A DNA stretch of 64,000 nt from contig JADHYV010000003.1 in the NCBI GenBank assembly GCA_027604705.1, positions 868,001 to 932,000 of the forward strand, given 5' to 3'. Positions 43,480 through 55,444 of the stretch are shown one piece after another. The translations under genes and the position numbers were made by a program. Positions within the stretch are counted from its first letter, which is position 1. Every line of letters starts with the position of its first letter. The stretch comes from Allomyces arbusculus. Taxonomy: Eukaryota; Blastocladiomycota; Blastocladiomycetes; Blastocladiales; Blastocladiaceae. The notes beneath the pieces are model-generated. The model searched no databases and had not been told where the DNA came from. It saw only the letters and a list, made by a program, of their open reading frames with translations.

Positions 43480-44990
43480 TTAAATTTCAACGTGTTCGAC
43501 GCGTGCCTCGACTGACGCGCCGCGCGACTTGTTCCGCTTCCGCGACCGCGACCGCCGGCGCGCGCCACCACCCTCCACCTGGTCCCCGGGCACCCCATCC
43601 GGCAACGCGCCGGGCACCGGGCGCACGTGCAGGGCATGGTCCGGGTCAATCGCCAACAGTTCCGCCAAATCCGCGGGCAACTCGTGCCGCGACTCGACAA
43701 ACGGCAGCTGCTGGTGCGGCAGCGACAGCCGCAACACTTGCCCGTTCGGCAGCAACAACACCGTGAAGCGGAACGCGGCCACCACGGTCCCGTCGGCAGT
43801 CGCCGTCACGGTGCGCGGGATCAGCAAACCGTGGTTCGCACACTCCTTGAGCCCGAACCGCAGCGACGTGTCGAGTGCCGCCACATTCACCGGGTACTGG
43901 TCGGCCACGTGCGCGAGCAACTTGCGCGACGAGCTCATGCGCAGCTGGTACCGGCCGTGCGCGTTGCGCGTGTAGAGGGTCGGTTCGGCAATGTCGCGGA
44001 CCGGCGCGCCGACGGTCGCCGGGTCAGCGACGAGGACGGCGCCGGACGTCGCGTGCGTCGTTGTCGACAGGTAAATCGCGATATCGTAGACTTCGTTCAC
44101 GCTAAACTCAAACGCCGCACTCGGATCGGCCTGTTCCGGCGCGTCCTCGATCACCACCGGGTCGGCGTCCGGGTCCGGGTCCGCGGGGGCATTGAACAGC
44201 CGGTGTGCGCCGTTCTCGTCCCCCGGCAAGCCGCGATGAATCCGCGCCGAGAAGGTGCCGCGCACGGGCGCGCACCCGTACGCCAACGCGATTTTCCGAA
44301 TCGTGTCGACGACGGCCGTCGACGACTGGCCCGGTCGAATCATGCGCCATGCGGTCTCGGCCGCGAAATGCGCCGCGGTAATGGCGTCGGCCATCGGGCC
44401 CGTGGTCGGCGTTTCCGGGTCGGCTGCGAGCACGGTCGTGTGGCCCGTGATACACGCGTATCCGTCAATGTGCACGCCGAGCTCGACTTTCACGAGGTCG
44501 CCCTCTTTGAGGACCGTGAGCGGCGCCGTGGCGGCGGTGTCGTCGTCGGTGCCCGTTGGTGCGCGTGGCGCGTAGTGCTGGACCGTGTTGTTGATGTTGA
44601 TGCAGGTCGGGAGCGCAAGACCCTTCTTGACGGACTTGTACCCGGCGCCCGCGCACTTGGATGCGACGAGGTCGTCGCCGATCTTGCACAGGTCGGCGGC
44701 GGCCATACCGGGCTTGATGAAGGAGAGCAGCTCGCGCATGACGCCTATCGACCACGTCAAGGACGGAAAAAGTTCGTGAGCTGCACGTTCTGTAAAATAA
44801 CACGGCGAGAACACCACGCGCGATGTTCCGTACCATTGCAGATATCGCCGGCGAGCCGGTACTTGGCCATGACCGTCGGGTCCGACAAGTTGTTGCTGAG
44901 CGTCATCGCCGACAGCTGGTCGGCGAGCGCCGTGCGGTTGATGGCCGCGGGGGACACGGAGCGCGCGCGCGCGCTGGAGACGACGGTCAT
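43480..44990 (-). CDS. PA2G4: PA2G4/EBP1-like protein (inactive methionine aminopeptidase fold)
   Basis: Exon 1 (44990-44834) and exon 2 (44744-43480) join in phase 1, giving 473 residues. Splicing restores the family helix AKYRLAGDICNGVMRELLSFIKPGM, which matches the PA2G4 AGEIANRALKEVIELCKPG region, so this single intron is preferred over reading through. Downstream are the creatinase/pita-bread fold landmarks GLALPTCININNTVQHYAP, LKEGDLVKVELGVHIDGYACITGHTTVL, and FEFSVNEVYDIAIYLST. The metal-binding Asp/His/Glu set of true methionine aminopeptidases is not present at these positions, as expected for PA2G4/EBP1, which binds RNA and ribosomes. The C-terminus is Arg/Ser/Lys-rich (RRRSRSRKRNKSRGA), consistent with nucleolar or ribosome association. 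Confidence 0.85.
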
Positions 44991-45546
44991 GATTGATGAG
45001 GGTGGACTGGGACCTCGACACGGGCGGACTAGATGCGCCTGTGCTGGAGATCGAAGCGAGAAAGGCAACCGCGGGTGGGCCGGGTCGCGTCGAGTCGAGC
45101 AAGAAGGTGTGGGTTGGTGGAACTGCAGGAGCACGCAGGTGCAAGGAGCGAGGACTCGCGCGCGACGGGTCCAAGGGCCGCTTTATACTCCGCGGGTATC
45201 GAAGGAGGCGCGGCAGCCAGGCCGACTCTGTCAACGACAGGGTCCCCGCTCCGTTCGTTCATTTCGGCGGGCGCTGACGCGGCTCTTGCAGCGGTTGCAG
45301 TATCCGCTTGTTGCGCCTGATTTTTGCGTCGCAAGCGGTCTGCTTGGCGAGGAAAATGGATGGGACGGGAGGAAACCTTTTGGGATGAGTGGACAAAGCG
45401 TGCGCCCCCTCGACGAGAAGACCTGCCCGGCGCATAAAGCCAACCGTGCGTCGGCGTTACGTCGCTTTGCCTGGGCCATGATGCCGGGCCTGGGGAAATA
45501 AACCAAATAATCGTCATTCATATTGACGTTTGCTGGCAGGTCGGTG
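44991..45546. other. Intergenic region, no gene seen
   Basis: About 560 nt upstream of the PA2G4-like gene, holding its promoter and the 3' flank of the microprotein gene. Shadow frames only. Confidence 0.45.
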
Positions 45547-45761
45547 TTAGACAATGTTGATGCGCGTGGAGATGCGCTCGTAGGCCTCTTGCTGCAGCTT
45601 GCGCCGGCGCGCGGTCACGGCGGCCGCGGCGCATGCGAGCACGGCGAGGTTGAAGAACTGGAGGTGAAGGTTGATCCATGATGAGCGTGAGCACGGATTT
45701 GCAGCAAGTTGGGCTTGGCGACGCGCACCAGGAACAGAACAAAACGGTCGGGTTCATTCAT
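45547..45761 (-). CDS. Putative 47-residue single-pass membrane microprotein
   Basis: Two short exons, 45761-45729 (ATG in a CACCATGAATG context) and 45657-45547, join in phase 0 through a GTGCGC donor and a CTCCAG acceptor. The product is 47 residues: a short polar start (MNEPDRFVLFL), one hydrophobic Ala/Leu helix (FFNLAVLACAAAAVTA), an RRRK stop-transfer, and an amphipathic tail ending ERISTRINIV. Such tiny tail-anchored or inner-membrane proteins are common accessory subunits of respiratory, ATP synthase or oligosaccharyltransferase complexes. I do not recognise this one. The exons are too short for usual ORF cut-offs. The start codons of this gene and of the MED17-like gene are only 281 nt apart and divergent. 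Confidence 0.45.
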
Positions 45762-46042
45762 GGTGGTGGTGCTCGCGCCAGGTCGCGCGCGTGAGCAGCG
45801 TTGCCCGCGGGCAGCCGCGCGGAGAGTGCGACGAGTGTGTGCTCGCCAACGCTGGGCACCGTCCAAAAATGGCGCCGTCGTCGACGTCGACGGGCGGACG
45901 ATGATGCCGACGATGGGATGAGCGACGCGGTCAGCGCTGCTCACGGGGTCGTGCAGCTCGTCGTGCGCAGCCGCCGCCGTCCCGGTCGCCGCGATCACAG
46001 CGACGGTGACGCGCACCAACCAACGCACGACCACCCGCAACC

Positions 46043-48196
46043 ATGGACCCGCCAGCATCGGTACCAGCAGCCGAACCGTCTGCCGCCGTACCGGCCAAGC
46101 GGCCCGCGCCGACCGCCACCACCAGCACGGCTCCACCCGCCAAGCGCCAGGCCGGCGCCGTGACCGTGACCTCGCTGCACGACCATGCGCTCGACCTGCT
46201 CGACATTTACAACGACGCGACGCACGTTCTCGCGCCGTACGTGCTGTGCCGCTGTGCCCCCGCCATTTCGGTCGTGATCGTCGACTGACGAAGACCGGTG
46301 CAGCAAGGAAACCCCCACGCAGCGCCTGATCGCGCGCATTCGCCACCTCGACTTCCAGCAGTTCGCGCCGCACGACGAGGACGATGAGGATGACGATGAC
46401 GAGGACGAGGCCGACGGCGCGGCCAAGACGGACCAAGAAGACCACGATCACGATGACAGTGACGACAACGACGACGACAACCACGCCATGAGCGTCGCAA
46501 CAAGCCGCGCGCCGACGACCGCCGTCTCGACGGGCGTTGCCGCAAGCTCAGCACCCGCGCTCGATCAGGTCGCGAAATCGCCCGAGGAAATGGAGCGGTT
46601 GGGCGCCGAATTGATCCAGCACCTCGAGTACGTCGCGCTCTGCTGCCTTTTTTGCTCATCAATTCCCATCCTGACCCTCTTAATTGAACGAATAGCATGG
46701 CCTCGCACGAAATCTGGGCGCTGCGCGAACTCGTCAACCTGCTCCTCGAATCCCCGACCGTCCCGCCCGGCGTCCCGCCCGCGCACGCGCACCTCTTCAA
46801 AGTCGTCCACCCAATCCACTTCCCGAAACCGCGCATGCCCGCGTCCGCGCGGCTCGACGAAACCGCGTTCGCGACCGCGGCCAAACGGTCGCACCTGTCC
46901 GCAGGCGCCGCCCTGCTCCGGCGCGGCGCGCGCTCTCTCCGGGCCTCCCTCCGCGCGGAGCACGCCTTCTTCGTCGACGAAGCGCTACCACTACGCGACC
47001 GGAACTGGCGGTTGCGGCTACGGACGGACGTGGCCGTGGACGCGAGGGGCCCAACGCGCGTGTTTGGTGGCGGGATGTACGTGGATTACCGGTACGATCA
47101 GGTCGAGGCGGCGTGTGCGCCCGCCGCGAGGGAGAGGTTGCCAGCGCCGCCGAGGGCCGAGCTACTGCGCGTGCTTCGCGACCAGGTGGTGGGCAAGGAC
47201 AAGGAAATGGTGTCGGTCGCGGACGGACTGCAGGTGACGCTGGGCGCGGGTGGGGGCGACCCGCAGCGGATTCGGGTCGCGTGGATTGGTGGTGGCGAGG
47301 GTGGGGATACGGCGGACTCGGCGAGCAAGGCCGCGGCGGCGGCACCGACCACGTCGGATCCGCCAGCACCCGCGCCGACTCCCGGCGAGTCCAAGGTCGA
47401 CGCGCACTTGCGCGCCGCGCAAGAGACCTACTACCACCGCCTCTTATTCGCACAACTGTGCGAGGACGCGGCCACCGTCCCGAACGTCTCGCACCGCGGC
47501 AAGTCCCTCGTCGTGACCCTCGGCGCGCACGGCGGCGTGTCCATTTCCCTCGGCGCACCCCCCACGACGCCGACCCTCGAAGAACACGTGCTCGCGCGCG
47601 GCACCTCCCTGTCCCGCTTCGTCGAATGGCTGCAATTCACGCACGCGTCGCGCGCGGTCGTCGAGACGGCCGCGCACACGGCGCACGCGATCGCGCCCTG
47701 GACTAGCGTCCGCGTCGCGACGCGCCGGGTCCCTGCTGCGCGGGACGCGGATGAAGGGTTGGTCGTGCGTGTGGAAGTGCCGGCGACGGGGGCCGAATTG
47801 GATTTGGCCGTGCATCCGCCGGCCGAGATGACGGTGCGGATTCCGGCGTCGGGGCGGCATGTGGTTGTCGGGGATGTGGCTCAGGTCGCACAGCTCGTGC
47901 AGTACCAGGTCGCGGATGAGGTCCGGGCGTTGGTACGTGACAAGGCCAAGGCGTTGGGGGTGCGCCGTCGCGCGGCAGCGGCGGGTGATGGCGAGGATGA
48001 TGATGAGGAAGGTGTGGAGGGCGGGGAGGGCGGGAAGGGCGGTGGCGGCGCGGTCAAGGTGCACATCGAGTGGCCGGGTGAGGACGAGGTGGGGAAGCCG
48101 GCGCGCGTCGTCGTGGATGGGGCCGCGGCACCGCAGGCGGGCGGGAGCGGGTGGGTCGAGCGCGCGTTGCTGGCGGGCGGGTCGTCACGCGTATAG
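46043..48196 (+). CDS. MED17: Mediator subunit 17-like protein (Srb4 family)
   Basis: Three exons, 46043-46236, 46304-46627 and 46696-48196, give 672 residues in one frame. After a Pro/Ala leader, an early helix (HALDLLDIYNDATHVLAPKETPTQRLIARI) is restored by splicing. A long acidic, Asp/His-rich segment follows. The conserved core starts at MASHEIWALRELVNLLLES. Next come LSAGAALLRRGARSLRASL and LPLRDRNWRLRL, with VDYRYDQ further on, similar to the Med17 pattern of an LxxGAxxL helix, LRxxWRL and a Tyr-rich motif. A later YYHRLLFAQLCEDA helix also fits. Med17 is the central scaffold of the Mediator head and is essential for most RNA polymerase II transcription. The match is by motif order only, so the family call is moderate. 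The C-terminal third has Gly/Ala-rich insertions. Confidence 0.65.
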
Positions 48197-48866
48197 GGCG
48201 TGGTGGGATCGTGGTTGTGCGTGCAGGGACGCGTCGCGCGCGTTGGCAGCGCCGATAAAAATGGATTGCGATGAGGTGCATCGGCGCGAGCGCGCCGCGC
48301 GGCATCGTCGATGGCGACGGTCGCGGGGTGCGGACGGCCGATGCGCAAACGCGCCGGCATGCAAGTGCCGCCGCACACCGCGAGCGATCGTGGCAGGGCC
48401 GGCCATGGTGCGTGGTGCGACCAGCGGGAAGGCGGAGAGGGAGGCAAAGCGCAGGGAGGGCAGAATGGCCATCAAACGAAATAAACAGCGGATGCGGCGA
48501 CATCATTGGCCGTCATATACAGGCGAGGCGCTTGGCTGCGGCAGGGACACGCCTGGTTCCTGCTTCGTGTCTCCCGTCTCCGGGCGCGCGACTCGCTCGA
48601 CTCGCACACCGCTCTTCCTCCAACCGGCAGCTCGGCCCCCGCCCGCCTGGCCCACCACCGAACCGACCGACTGACGACACGGCATCGACGGCGACGACCA
48701 CGACCGCGACGCGACCGCACCGCCACGCCACTTGCCGCGCACGCACCGGCTCCCGCACGGCCAGCAACCGACCAACTCGCCGGCCCACGCCGACGTGACT
48801 ATGTTCAACGGGCCCTGGTGTCCGTCGCTCGTCAAGCCGCTCTGAACCGAGCGCCAATCCACCACC
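48197..48866. other. Intergenic region, no gene seen
   Basis: About 670 nt of 3' flank and GC-rich leader before the ERT1/AcuK start. Shadow frames only. Confidence 0.5.
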
Positions 48867-50996
48867 ATGTCCAACGTCAACGCCAACGGCGCCGCCGCCG
48901 CCCCGCCGCCGTCCGCCCCGACCACGCCCGCCGGCGTGCCGCTGCCGCTCATCCCGATGCCCGTCGTCTCGGCGGCGCCGCCAATACCGTCTGCCCCACC
49001 CAGCGCTGCGCCGCCCGTACCGGCCACCGAGCCGCCGAGCACGAGCGCTGCCGCTCCTGCGTCTGCCGCTGCCGCGCCAGCGCCCGCGACGACGCCCGCA
49101 GCTGCGCCTGTGACCGCGCCATCGACCACTGCCGGGACCCCAAACTCATCGGCGCCGCCGTCGGGCAAGACGACGCCCGCGCAAAAGCGGAAAAAGGTGC
49201 CTGTCCGGCCCCCTTCCCTTGTTTGACTCGAATGGGTTTTGCGCAGGACGACTGACCGCGCGGCACGCTGCATGACGGTGACGCCGCGGTGCAACGCGAA
49301 CGACGACGACCTAGGCCGTGCGCGCTTGCAACCACTGCCAGAAGGCTCACTTGACGTGCGATGACGGTACGTTTCTGGTGACTCTTGCGCCACGGGTCCT
49401 CTGCTGGACCCAACTGACGGCGCGATTATCGTCTGGGATACAGCCCGACCGTGCGGTCGCTGCGTCAAGCGCAAGCTCGAGGCCACCTGCACCGACGGTG
49501 TCCGCAAAAAGGCAAAGTACTTGCAAGACACACCCACCGAGCGTACGTTCCCCGCGTTTGTTCCTGTTCTTCGCTGCGCGGGACGGAAACTAACCACTCT
49601 GCTGCGGATCCACTAGTTCTCAACCCCAACGTCTTTTCGAGTACGCTCCCCCGCCGCCGCTTGCTGCTGCGTGCGAACCGCCCCGTCCGCTCACTGACCT
49701 CCGCTTCCTCCGCCCTTCCAGACGCCGCACAGGCCGGCATCCAACCGGCAATCGCGCTCGACCCGACGCAACCGCTCCTGACGCTCCCAATCAACGTCGT
49801 GCAGCCGAATGCCGCTGCCGCTGCCGCCGCCGCGGCAGCCGCAGCTCTTGCCGCGACCAACCCTGGCGCCATGCCCGGCACTCTCCCCGGGGCCATGCCC
49901 GCCGCGTCCCTGCCCTTCGGTTTCCCGTCTGAGGCCGTCAACCTCGAGCTCGCGATCTTATCCGACATGATCCCGCCAGATGCCGCTGCGCTCGCCACGT
50001 CTGCGGCCCAGCCGCAGGCGCAAGCGGTCGCTGCGCCGTACAATCTCGAGGCGGCGATGGCGGCGGTCGCACAGGCGTCGCCGGCGGTCGCGGGCGCGCA
50101 GCCCGCTGGCCAGCAGCAGCCGGGCATGGCCGCGTGGCAGTCGCAGGCGATGCAGTTGTTGGGCCCGAGTCCGACGATTGGGCCAGTGCGTCGCGTGTAT
50201 TCGCCGCAGGCCGCGTACGCGGCGGTCACGCAGCCGTATAATTATACGGAAGGGTTTCATTACCTCGTAAGTTATGTCAAGGCGAGGTACGTTTGTTTTC
50301 TTCGCTAGGTTTTGTGATGTGCTCGAGACCTGATTGCGTGGATTGGCGTCGACTTCAGAATGGGCAAGGATGACATTATGCGCATTTGCAAGGCGATGCT
50401 CGCGTTCCGACCGTCGTTTATTGCGCTCATCATGAACTTGACCGAAGAGGACCTGGTCTTCATGGAAAAGTGTTTCCAGCGCACGCTGCTCGAGTACGAG
50501 AAGCTGATCAGCTTTTCGGGCACGCCCACGGTCGTGTGGCGACGCACGGGTGAGATTGCTCTGGTCGGCAAGGAGTTTAGTCTGTTGACGCAGTGGACCA
50601 AGGACCAGATCTTTTCCAAGAAAACATACATCTACGAGGTACGCCGCTTTCTCGTGCTCGCTTGGCGGTGCCCCGCTACTCGACTGATCGTGACCGGCAC
50701 TGGCACCGTGTGTCTTAGCTCATGGAAAACGAGTCGGCCGTGGCCTACTGGGAAATGTTTGCTGCGATTGCGTTCGACAATGCGCAGTCGTCGGTGCTCA
50801 CGACGTGCACGCTGCTCTCGCCCGCGGGCCACGCGATCCCGTGCACGTTCTGCTTCACGATCAAAAAGGATATTTTTGATATTCCGCTCGCGATTGTGGG
50901 CAACGTACGTGCTGTCCTGTTTGGTTGCTTGGTTTTGGCCCGCAAGCGTTGGGCTCACGCTTCTCCACCGTCTAGTTCTTGCCGATTTTGAGCTGA
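48867..50996 (+). CDS. ERT1: ERT1/AcuK-type Zn2Cys6-PAS transcriptional activator
   Basis: Eight exons, 48867-49196, 49315-49366, 49444-49542, 49617-49640, 49722-50286, 50359-50638, 50719-50904 and 50976-50996, total 1557 nt (518 residues). After a Pro/Ala/Thr leader, exons 2-3 build the binuclear zinc cluster [20 protein letters not shown] and [13 protein letters not shown], with CX2CX6CX5CX2CX8C spacing, followed by the ERT1-specific [12 protein letters not shown] linker. An Ala/Gln-rich middle leads to [17 protein letters not shown]. The PAS-like domain ([12 protein letters not shown], then [40 protein letters not shown] and [13 protein letters not shown]) matches ERT1/AcuK/RDS2 closely. 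Orthologues activate gluconeogenesis and growth on non-fermentable carbon. The last exon encodes only six residues before the stop. Confidence 0.92.
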
Positions 50997-51513
50997 GCGT
51001 CGGCGTGCCGCGACCGACTGACCGACCGACCGGGTCGTGCTCGCGTGTTCTGTTACCAAGGGCGAATTCGGGGACGGGAACGACGGCCGGACGACAGGCC
51101 TGGCTCTCATTTTTTATTATTCGCACTTGTTTATATTTTCTTCGTGGGAGGGCGCCCGGCCCGTCCGGCCCGTCCGACGAGCCTTGGTTGGCTCGGTTTG
51201 ATTTGTTATGGTTTGGTTTCGTTTGGTATGTGTGTGCTTTTGAACAAGACAAAAGATTGCCGTTGGCGGCCGTTTCGTTTTTGCACGAATTTCTTGACCA
51301 ACTGCAAACTCCTGGCCAGCGACACGGCTCCACCGCGAGGCACCAAGTTCGACTCCGGAGCAGAGCAAGTTGCCGACCGCTGATGCACGTGCTTGACCAC
51401 CGCAGAAGCGACCACCCGCGACCACTTTCGCGGTTCGACTACCGACCAACTTCGACCCACCCCGTATTGCACCCAATTCGCGCCCTATTTCGCGGCCACT
51501 GACTGCAGTCACC
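50997..51513. other. Intergenic region, no gene seen
   Basis: 517 nt between ERT1 and the HDAC start, T/G-rich at 51090-51250. Promoter of the HDAC; no gene seen. Confidence 0.5.
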
Positions 51514-53515
51514 ATGTCGAAACCCGTCGTCTCGTATTTCTACGACCGTATGCACCGACCGCCCATTTGGACCAACTCGACCACCATCGCGACCCCGCGC
51601 GGCCGCGTCCAGTCGGCGGCTGGTCGTCATGCTGCGAGCTCGTCCCGCGCACGCTCCATACCAAGTCTCCGCCATTCCTGACCCCGCCGCGCACCCCCAA
51701 TCACCCGAAAATCTAGCCGACGTCGGCAACTACCACTATGCTCCGGGCCACCCGATGAAGCCGCACCGCATTCGCATGACGCACTCGCTCATCATGAACT
51801 ACGGGCTCTACAAGAACATGCAGATCTACGTACGCTATGCGCGCCACGCGCCTGCGCTGCTGCTGGAGCGTCCGTCGACTGACGCGACCCGACCGGCCGC
51901 TGGTAGCGCCCGAAACCGGCGACGAAAGAGGAAATCAAGCGGTTCCATGCCGACGAGTACATTGATTTTCTCTACCGCGTCACGCCGGATAACATGAAGA
52001 CGTATGCCAAGCAGGCGGCGAAGTGTACGTGTTGGAACCCATGGAGCGTGGTTGGCGGGCGTGCATTTGGCTGACCGACGTTGTGCACGCCAATTTCTAG
52101 TCAACGTCGGCGACGACTGCCCAGTCTTCGACGGCCTCTTCGACTACTGCTCGCTGTCGACGGGCGGGTCGCTCGGTACGCCGCCCTCCTACCCCGCATC
52201 CCCCACCCTCCCGACACCCCCGCGACCAACCGATCCCTTGCAACAGAGGGCGCCGCGCGCCTGAACCTCGGCCGGTGCGACATAGCCGTCAACTGGGCGG
52301 GCGGTCTGCACCACGCCAAGAAATCCGAGGCCTCGGGCTTTTGCTACGTGAACGACATTGTCTTGGGCATTCTCGAACTGTTGCGGTACCACAAGCGCGT
52401 GCTGTACATCGACATTGACGTACACCACGGCGACGGCGTGGAAGAAGCGTTTTATACGACCGATCGCGTCATGACCGTCTCGTTTCACAAGTTTGGCGAG
52501 TTTTTCCCGGGCACGGGCGACTTGCGCGTACGGTCCTGCTCATTTTTTTTTCTTTTCGGTGCGTGTTTGGGGTGCTGACGGTTTGCGTGCCACCTGGCTA
52601 GGACATTGGCGCGTCGGCGGGCAAATACTACGCGCTCAACTTCCCGCTGCGCGACGGCATTGACGACGCGACCTACCGGTCGGTATTTGAGCCAGTCATC
52701 CAGTCGGTCGTCGACTGGTACCGGCCGGAAGTGATTGTCCTGCAGTGCGGCGCCGACTCGCTCGCGGGCGACCGGTTGGGCCGGTTCAACCTGAGCATGC
52801 AGGGTCACGGCCAGTGTGTAGCCTTTGTCAAGAAACTCGGCTTGCCCGTGATGTTGTTGGGCGGCGGCGGGTACACGATCCGCAACGTGTGCCGGACGTG
52901 GACGCACGAGACGGCGGTCGCGTTAGGGGTGCAGTTGGATAAGAGTACGTTTGGGTGCTGGTCGGGGAAGAAGTCGAGCCGAATCCTGACTCCCGGCGCG
53001 CCGCACGACCGCGTAGACTTGCCGTACTGCGACTACTACGAGTACTTCGGCCCGGAGTACACGCTCGACGTGCCGGCGAGCAACATGGACAACTTCAACA
53101 CGCCGCAATACCTGAACAACGTCAAGTACGTCCCCAACCCCTCTCTCCCGCTTCCCGCTCGCTCTTTTCTTCAACCATCCTGACCACCGCCATGCGCCGT
53201 TTTTGTAGAGCCCGCATCTACGAGAACCTGCGCCACCTGCAACACGCGCCGTCCGTACAAATGCAACCTGTCCCCTACGACGCTGACCGCGAAGATCCCG
53301 CGCGCGCCGCTGCAGACAGTGCCGACCCGGACGTGCGGGTGCCGCAGGCCGTGCGTGACGAAATGCGCGTGCATGACCAGGAAATGGCCGACGACGCGGT
53401 GAATCACGCGGGAGTGGCCGGGCGTGTTTACGATACGAGTTTCAAGGGCGACGAGGACGGGATGGACGTGGACGAAGGGGCAAGGGAACCGGCGGCGGTG
53501 GGGGACGCGCCGTGA
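51514..53515 (+). CDS. RPD3: Class I histone deacetylase (Rpd3/HDAC1 type)
   Basis: Seven exons, 51514-51547, 51717-51829, 51907-52024, 52101-52175, 52247-52527, 52602-53125 and 53209-53515, total 1452 nt (483 residues). The start sits in CACCATGTC. Splicing yields the class I signature in order: [31 protein letters not shown], then [16 protein letters not shown], then [19 protein letters not shown]. The zinc-site stretch [18 protein letters not shown] and [13 protein letters not shown] follow, then [14 protein letters not shown] and [11 protein letters not shown]. All catalytic His and Asp ligands are present, so it should be active. The C-terminal tail is acidic ([10 protein letters not shown]), typical of Rpd3. 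The enzyme removes acetyl groups from histone lysines within Sin3-type corepressor complexes in the nucleus. Confidence 0.95.
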
Positions 53516-53695
53516 GGTGGAGTAGGGATAGGGGGGTTTATAAAATCCAGTTTTGGAGTTTGTAAGTGGTTTGCCATGTCGTGGAGCTCGAGTCAAACGG
53601 GGCGTCGGTGCGCAACGGTCAGGAGCTGGCCGCGTGCCAATACCCTGGTCCAAGGCAGCGAGAGAAAAGGACTGCACAGCAATGATCTACTTGCT

Positions 53696-54993
53696 TCACT
53701 TGTCCTTGTTCTCCTCGGCCAAGGGCGCCCGCTCGTCGTCTACAGTGCCTGCAAACGCCGCGCGCGTGTCCGGGATCATCGGGTACTTTTCCGCAAATGG
53801 GTCGAGTTCCGTGCGCCGCCAAAACAGGAGCCCAATCTACCCCACCCACCATCGCCACAAACCGCGCCGTCAGTTTCGCAAGCCCACACTGCCGCCACTC
53901 CACTCGAAGAGCCAATCGTACCAGCGCCATCAGCGCTTTGAAATAATCTAAGACGTTATTCGCCGGCGCGTGCATGCGGCCGGCACACCGCAACAACTCG
54001 CCCGTGAACGTGGTCGTGATTTGGAAATGGCCCTTGTCGACGCCATTGAAGAAGTGCTTGGCACACTCGTCGGGCGACAGGATCGGGTCGTCCTTTTCGA
54101 GCTGTTTTGTCAGTTCCGGCTTGGTTTTCTGTTCTTGCTCGAACCCGGGCGTGTCCATGGTGCCGGGCAGGAAGACGTGGATCTTGACGTTGCGTGCGGC
54201 GCCGCCGAGCACTTCGTGCCGCAGGCACTGGCCGAGCGAGATGATGGCCGCCTTGGTCGGACTGTATGCCGAGTACCCGGAAAACTAGACGCGCGCGAAG
54301 TGGTGCGATTCGTCAGGTGATCGTGGGACCATCACCGGCAGCGTGAAGCGGGAGGGGCGTACCCCGATCAGCCCAGCGACACTGCTCACAAGTGCAATCC
54401 GGCCCTGGGCCGACGTCCCCGCCCGGCGTGCGCCGTCGAGAATCGCGCGCAACCCGGCATGCGACGTGTTCACGGCCGACATGTAGTTGACGTTCATCTG
54501 CCACTGGAAGTCCTGCGGCGACAAGTCGAGGAACCCTTTGGGCACGGACGTGCCGGCATTGGCCACGACAAGGAACGGCGGGAGCCCGATGCGCGTGACT
54601 GCATTCGCAAACGCGCGCTCCATGTCGCTCGTCACGGCACAGTCGGCGGGCTCGGCGATGATTTGCTGCGCGGCATTGGGCGCAGCGGCCTAGAATCGGG
54701 GGAGGACGGCAAGAAATGAGTTGGTGATGGAGCAGGGGATGGTGGGGACCACATTGTGCGCACTTTCAAGTCGGCGACGGCCGTATCGAGCGGACCTTGC
54801 CGCCGCGCGACAAGGCATACGTGTGCGCCGCGCGCGACGGCCACCTTGGCGATCGCGAGACCGAGCCCGGCGGACCCACCCGTGATGAAGACGTGCTGCG
54901 TGTCGATGGACGGTCCGAGTGTCAGTGACGATGGTCATGGCGGCAAACGGCTGGGTGGACAAGCGAGCTGACCTTGTTCTTGAGGTCCAGCAT
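53696..54993 (-). CDS. TSC10: 3-ketodihydrosphingosine reductase (KDSR/TSC10 type)
   Basis: Five exons, 54993-54973, 54895-54764, 54689-54363, 54284-53922 and 53836-53696, total 984 nt (327 residues). The Rossmann start spans exons 1-2 (LKNKHVFITGGSAGLGLAIAK) with the SDR TGGxxGxG motif. VVANAGTSVPKG, RIALVSSVAGLIG (catalytic Ser) and FSGYSAYSPTKAAI (YxxxK catalytic pair) follow. IHVFLPGTMDTPGFEQEQKTKPELT is the motif most specific to KDSR/TSC10. The last exon supplies the C-terminal membrane segment and the polar end ALIGLLFWRRTELDPFAEKYP. It is found only by splicing out a 85-nt intron; reading through gives a longer tail unlike the family. The enzyme reduces 3-ketosphinganine to sphinganine at the ER face, the second step of sphingolipid synthesis. 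Confidence 0.9.
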
Positions 54994-55444
54994 GGTCTTA
55001 GTTGAGCGATTGGTTAGTCCAAAGAGCGGTTGAGATTGCTTAAGGTCGCCGAGGTGTTGCCGAGAACGACGAAGCAATGTGGATGGCGGCCAGTTCGGAA
55101 GGTTGGTTCAGCGAGCCGCAAGCTTGGTTGCTGTGGCGAGGCTGCCATGCGTCACCACATCATCACTCAATCTGTTCGGGGGTCGTGCGACGATGACGAC
55201 GACGGCTTGGTGACGGTCAACACACTATCACAACAGTCGGCGTCCACGAGAGCAGGAGAGGGTGAAGAGCGCTTCAAAGCGCACGACAAATACGAATCTG
55301 AAGTCGAGGACGTTGCAAAATGACCTGGCCAGCTCGCACCATGCTCGCGCGCGAAAATGGGCAAATGCAATGAATCAGCAAATGTTCAACGAGACGCTTC
55401 CTTCTGATTCCTTCATCTCCCGGATCGGCAGTTTAGCGAAGAAA
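54994..55444. other. Intergenic region, no gene seen
   Basis: About 450 nt upstream of the TSC10-type gene, probably holding its promoter. Only short shadow frames; AT content rises towards 55444. Confidence 0.45.

Noticed and set aside
44745-44833. A read-through or extra small exon in the PA2G4-like gene.
   Set aside because: Removing the whole stretch restores the family helix exactly, while reading it in inserts unrelated residues.
46697-48196. MED17-like gene starting at the internal Met 46697.
   Set aside because: Two upstream exons splice in phase and add a conserved-looking helical segment.
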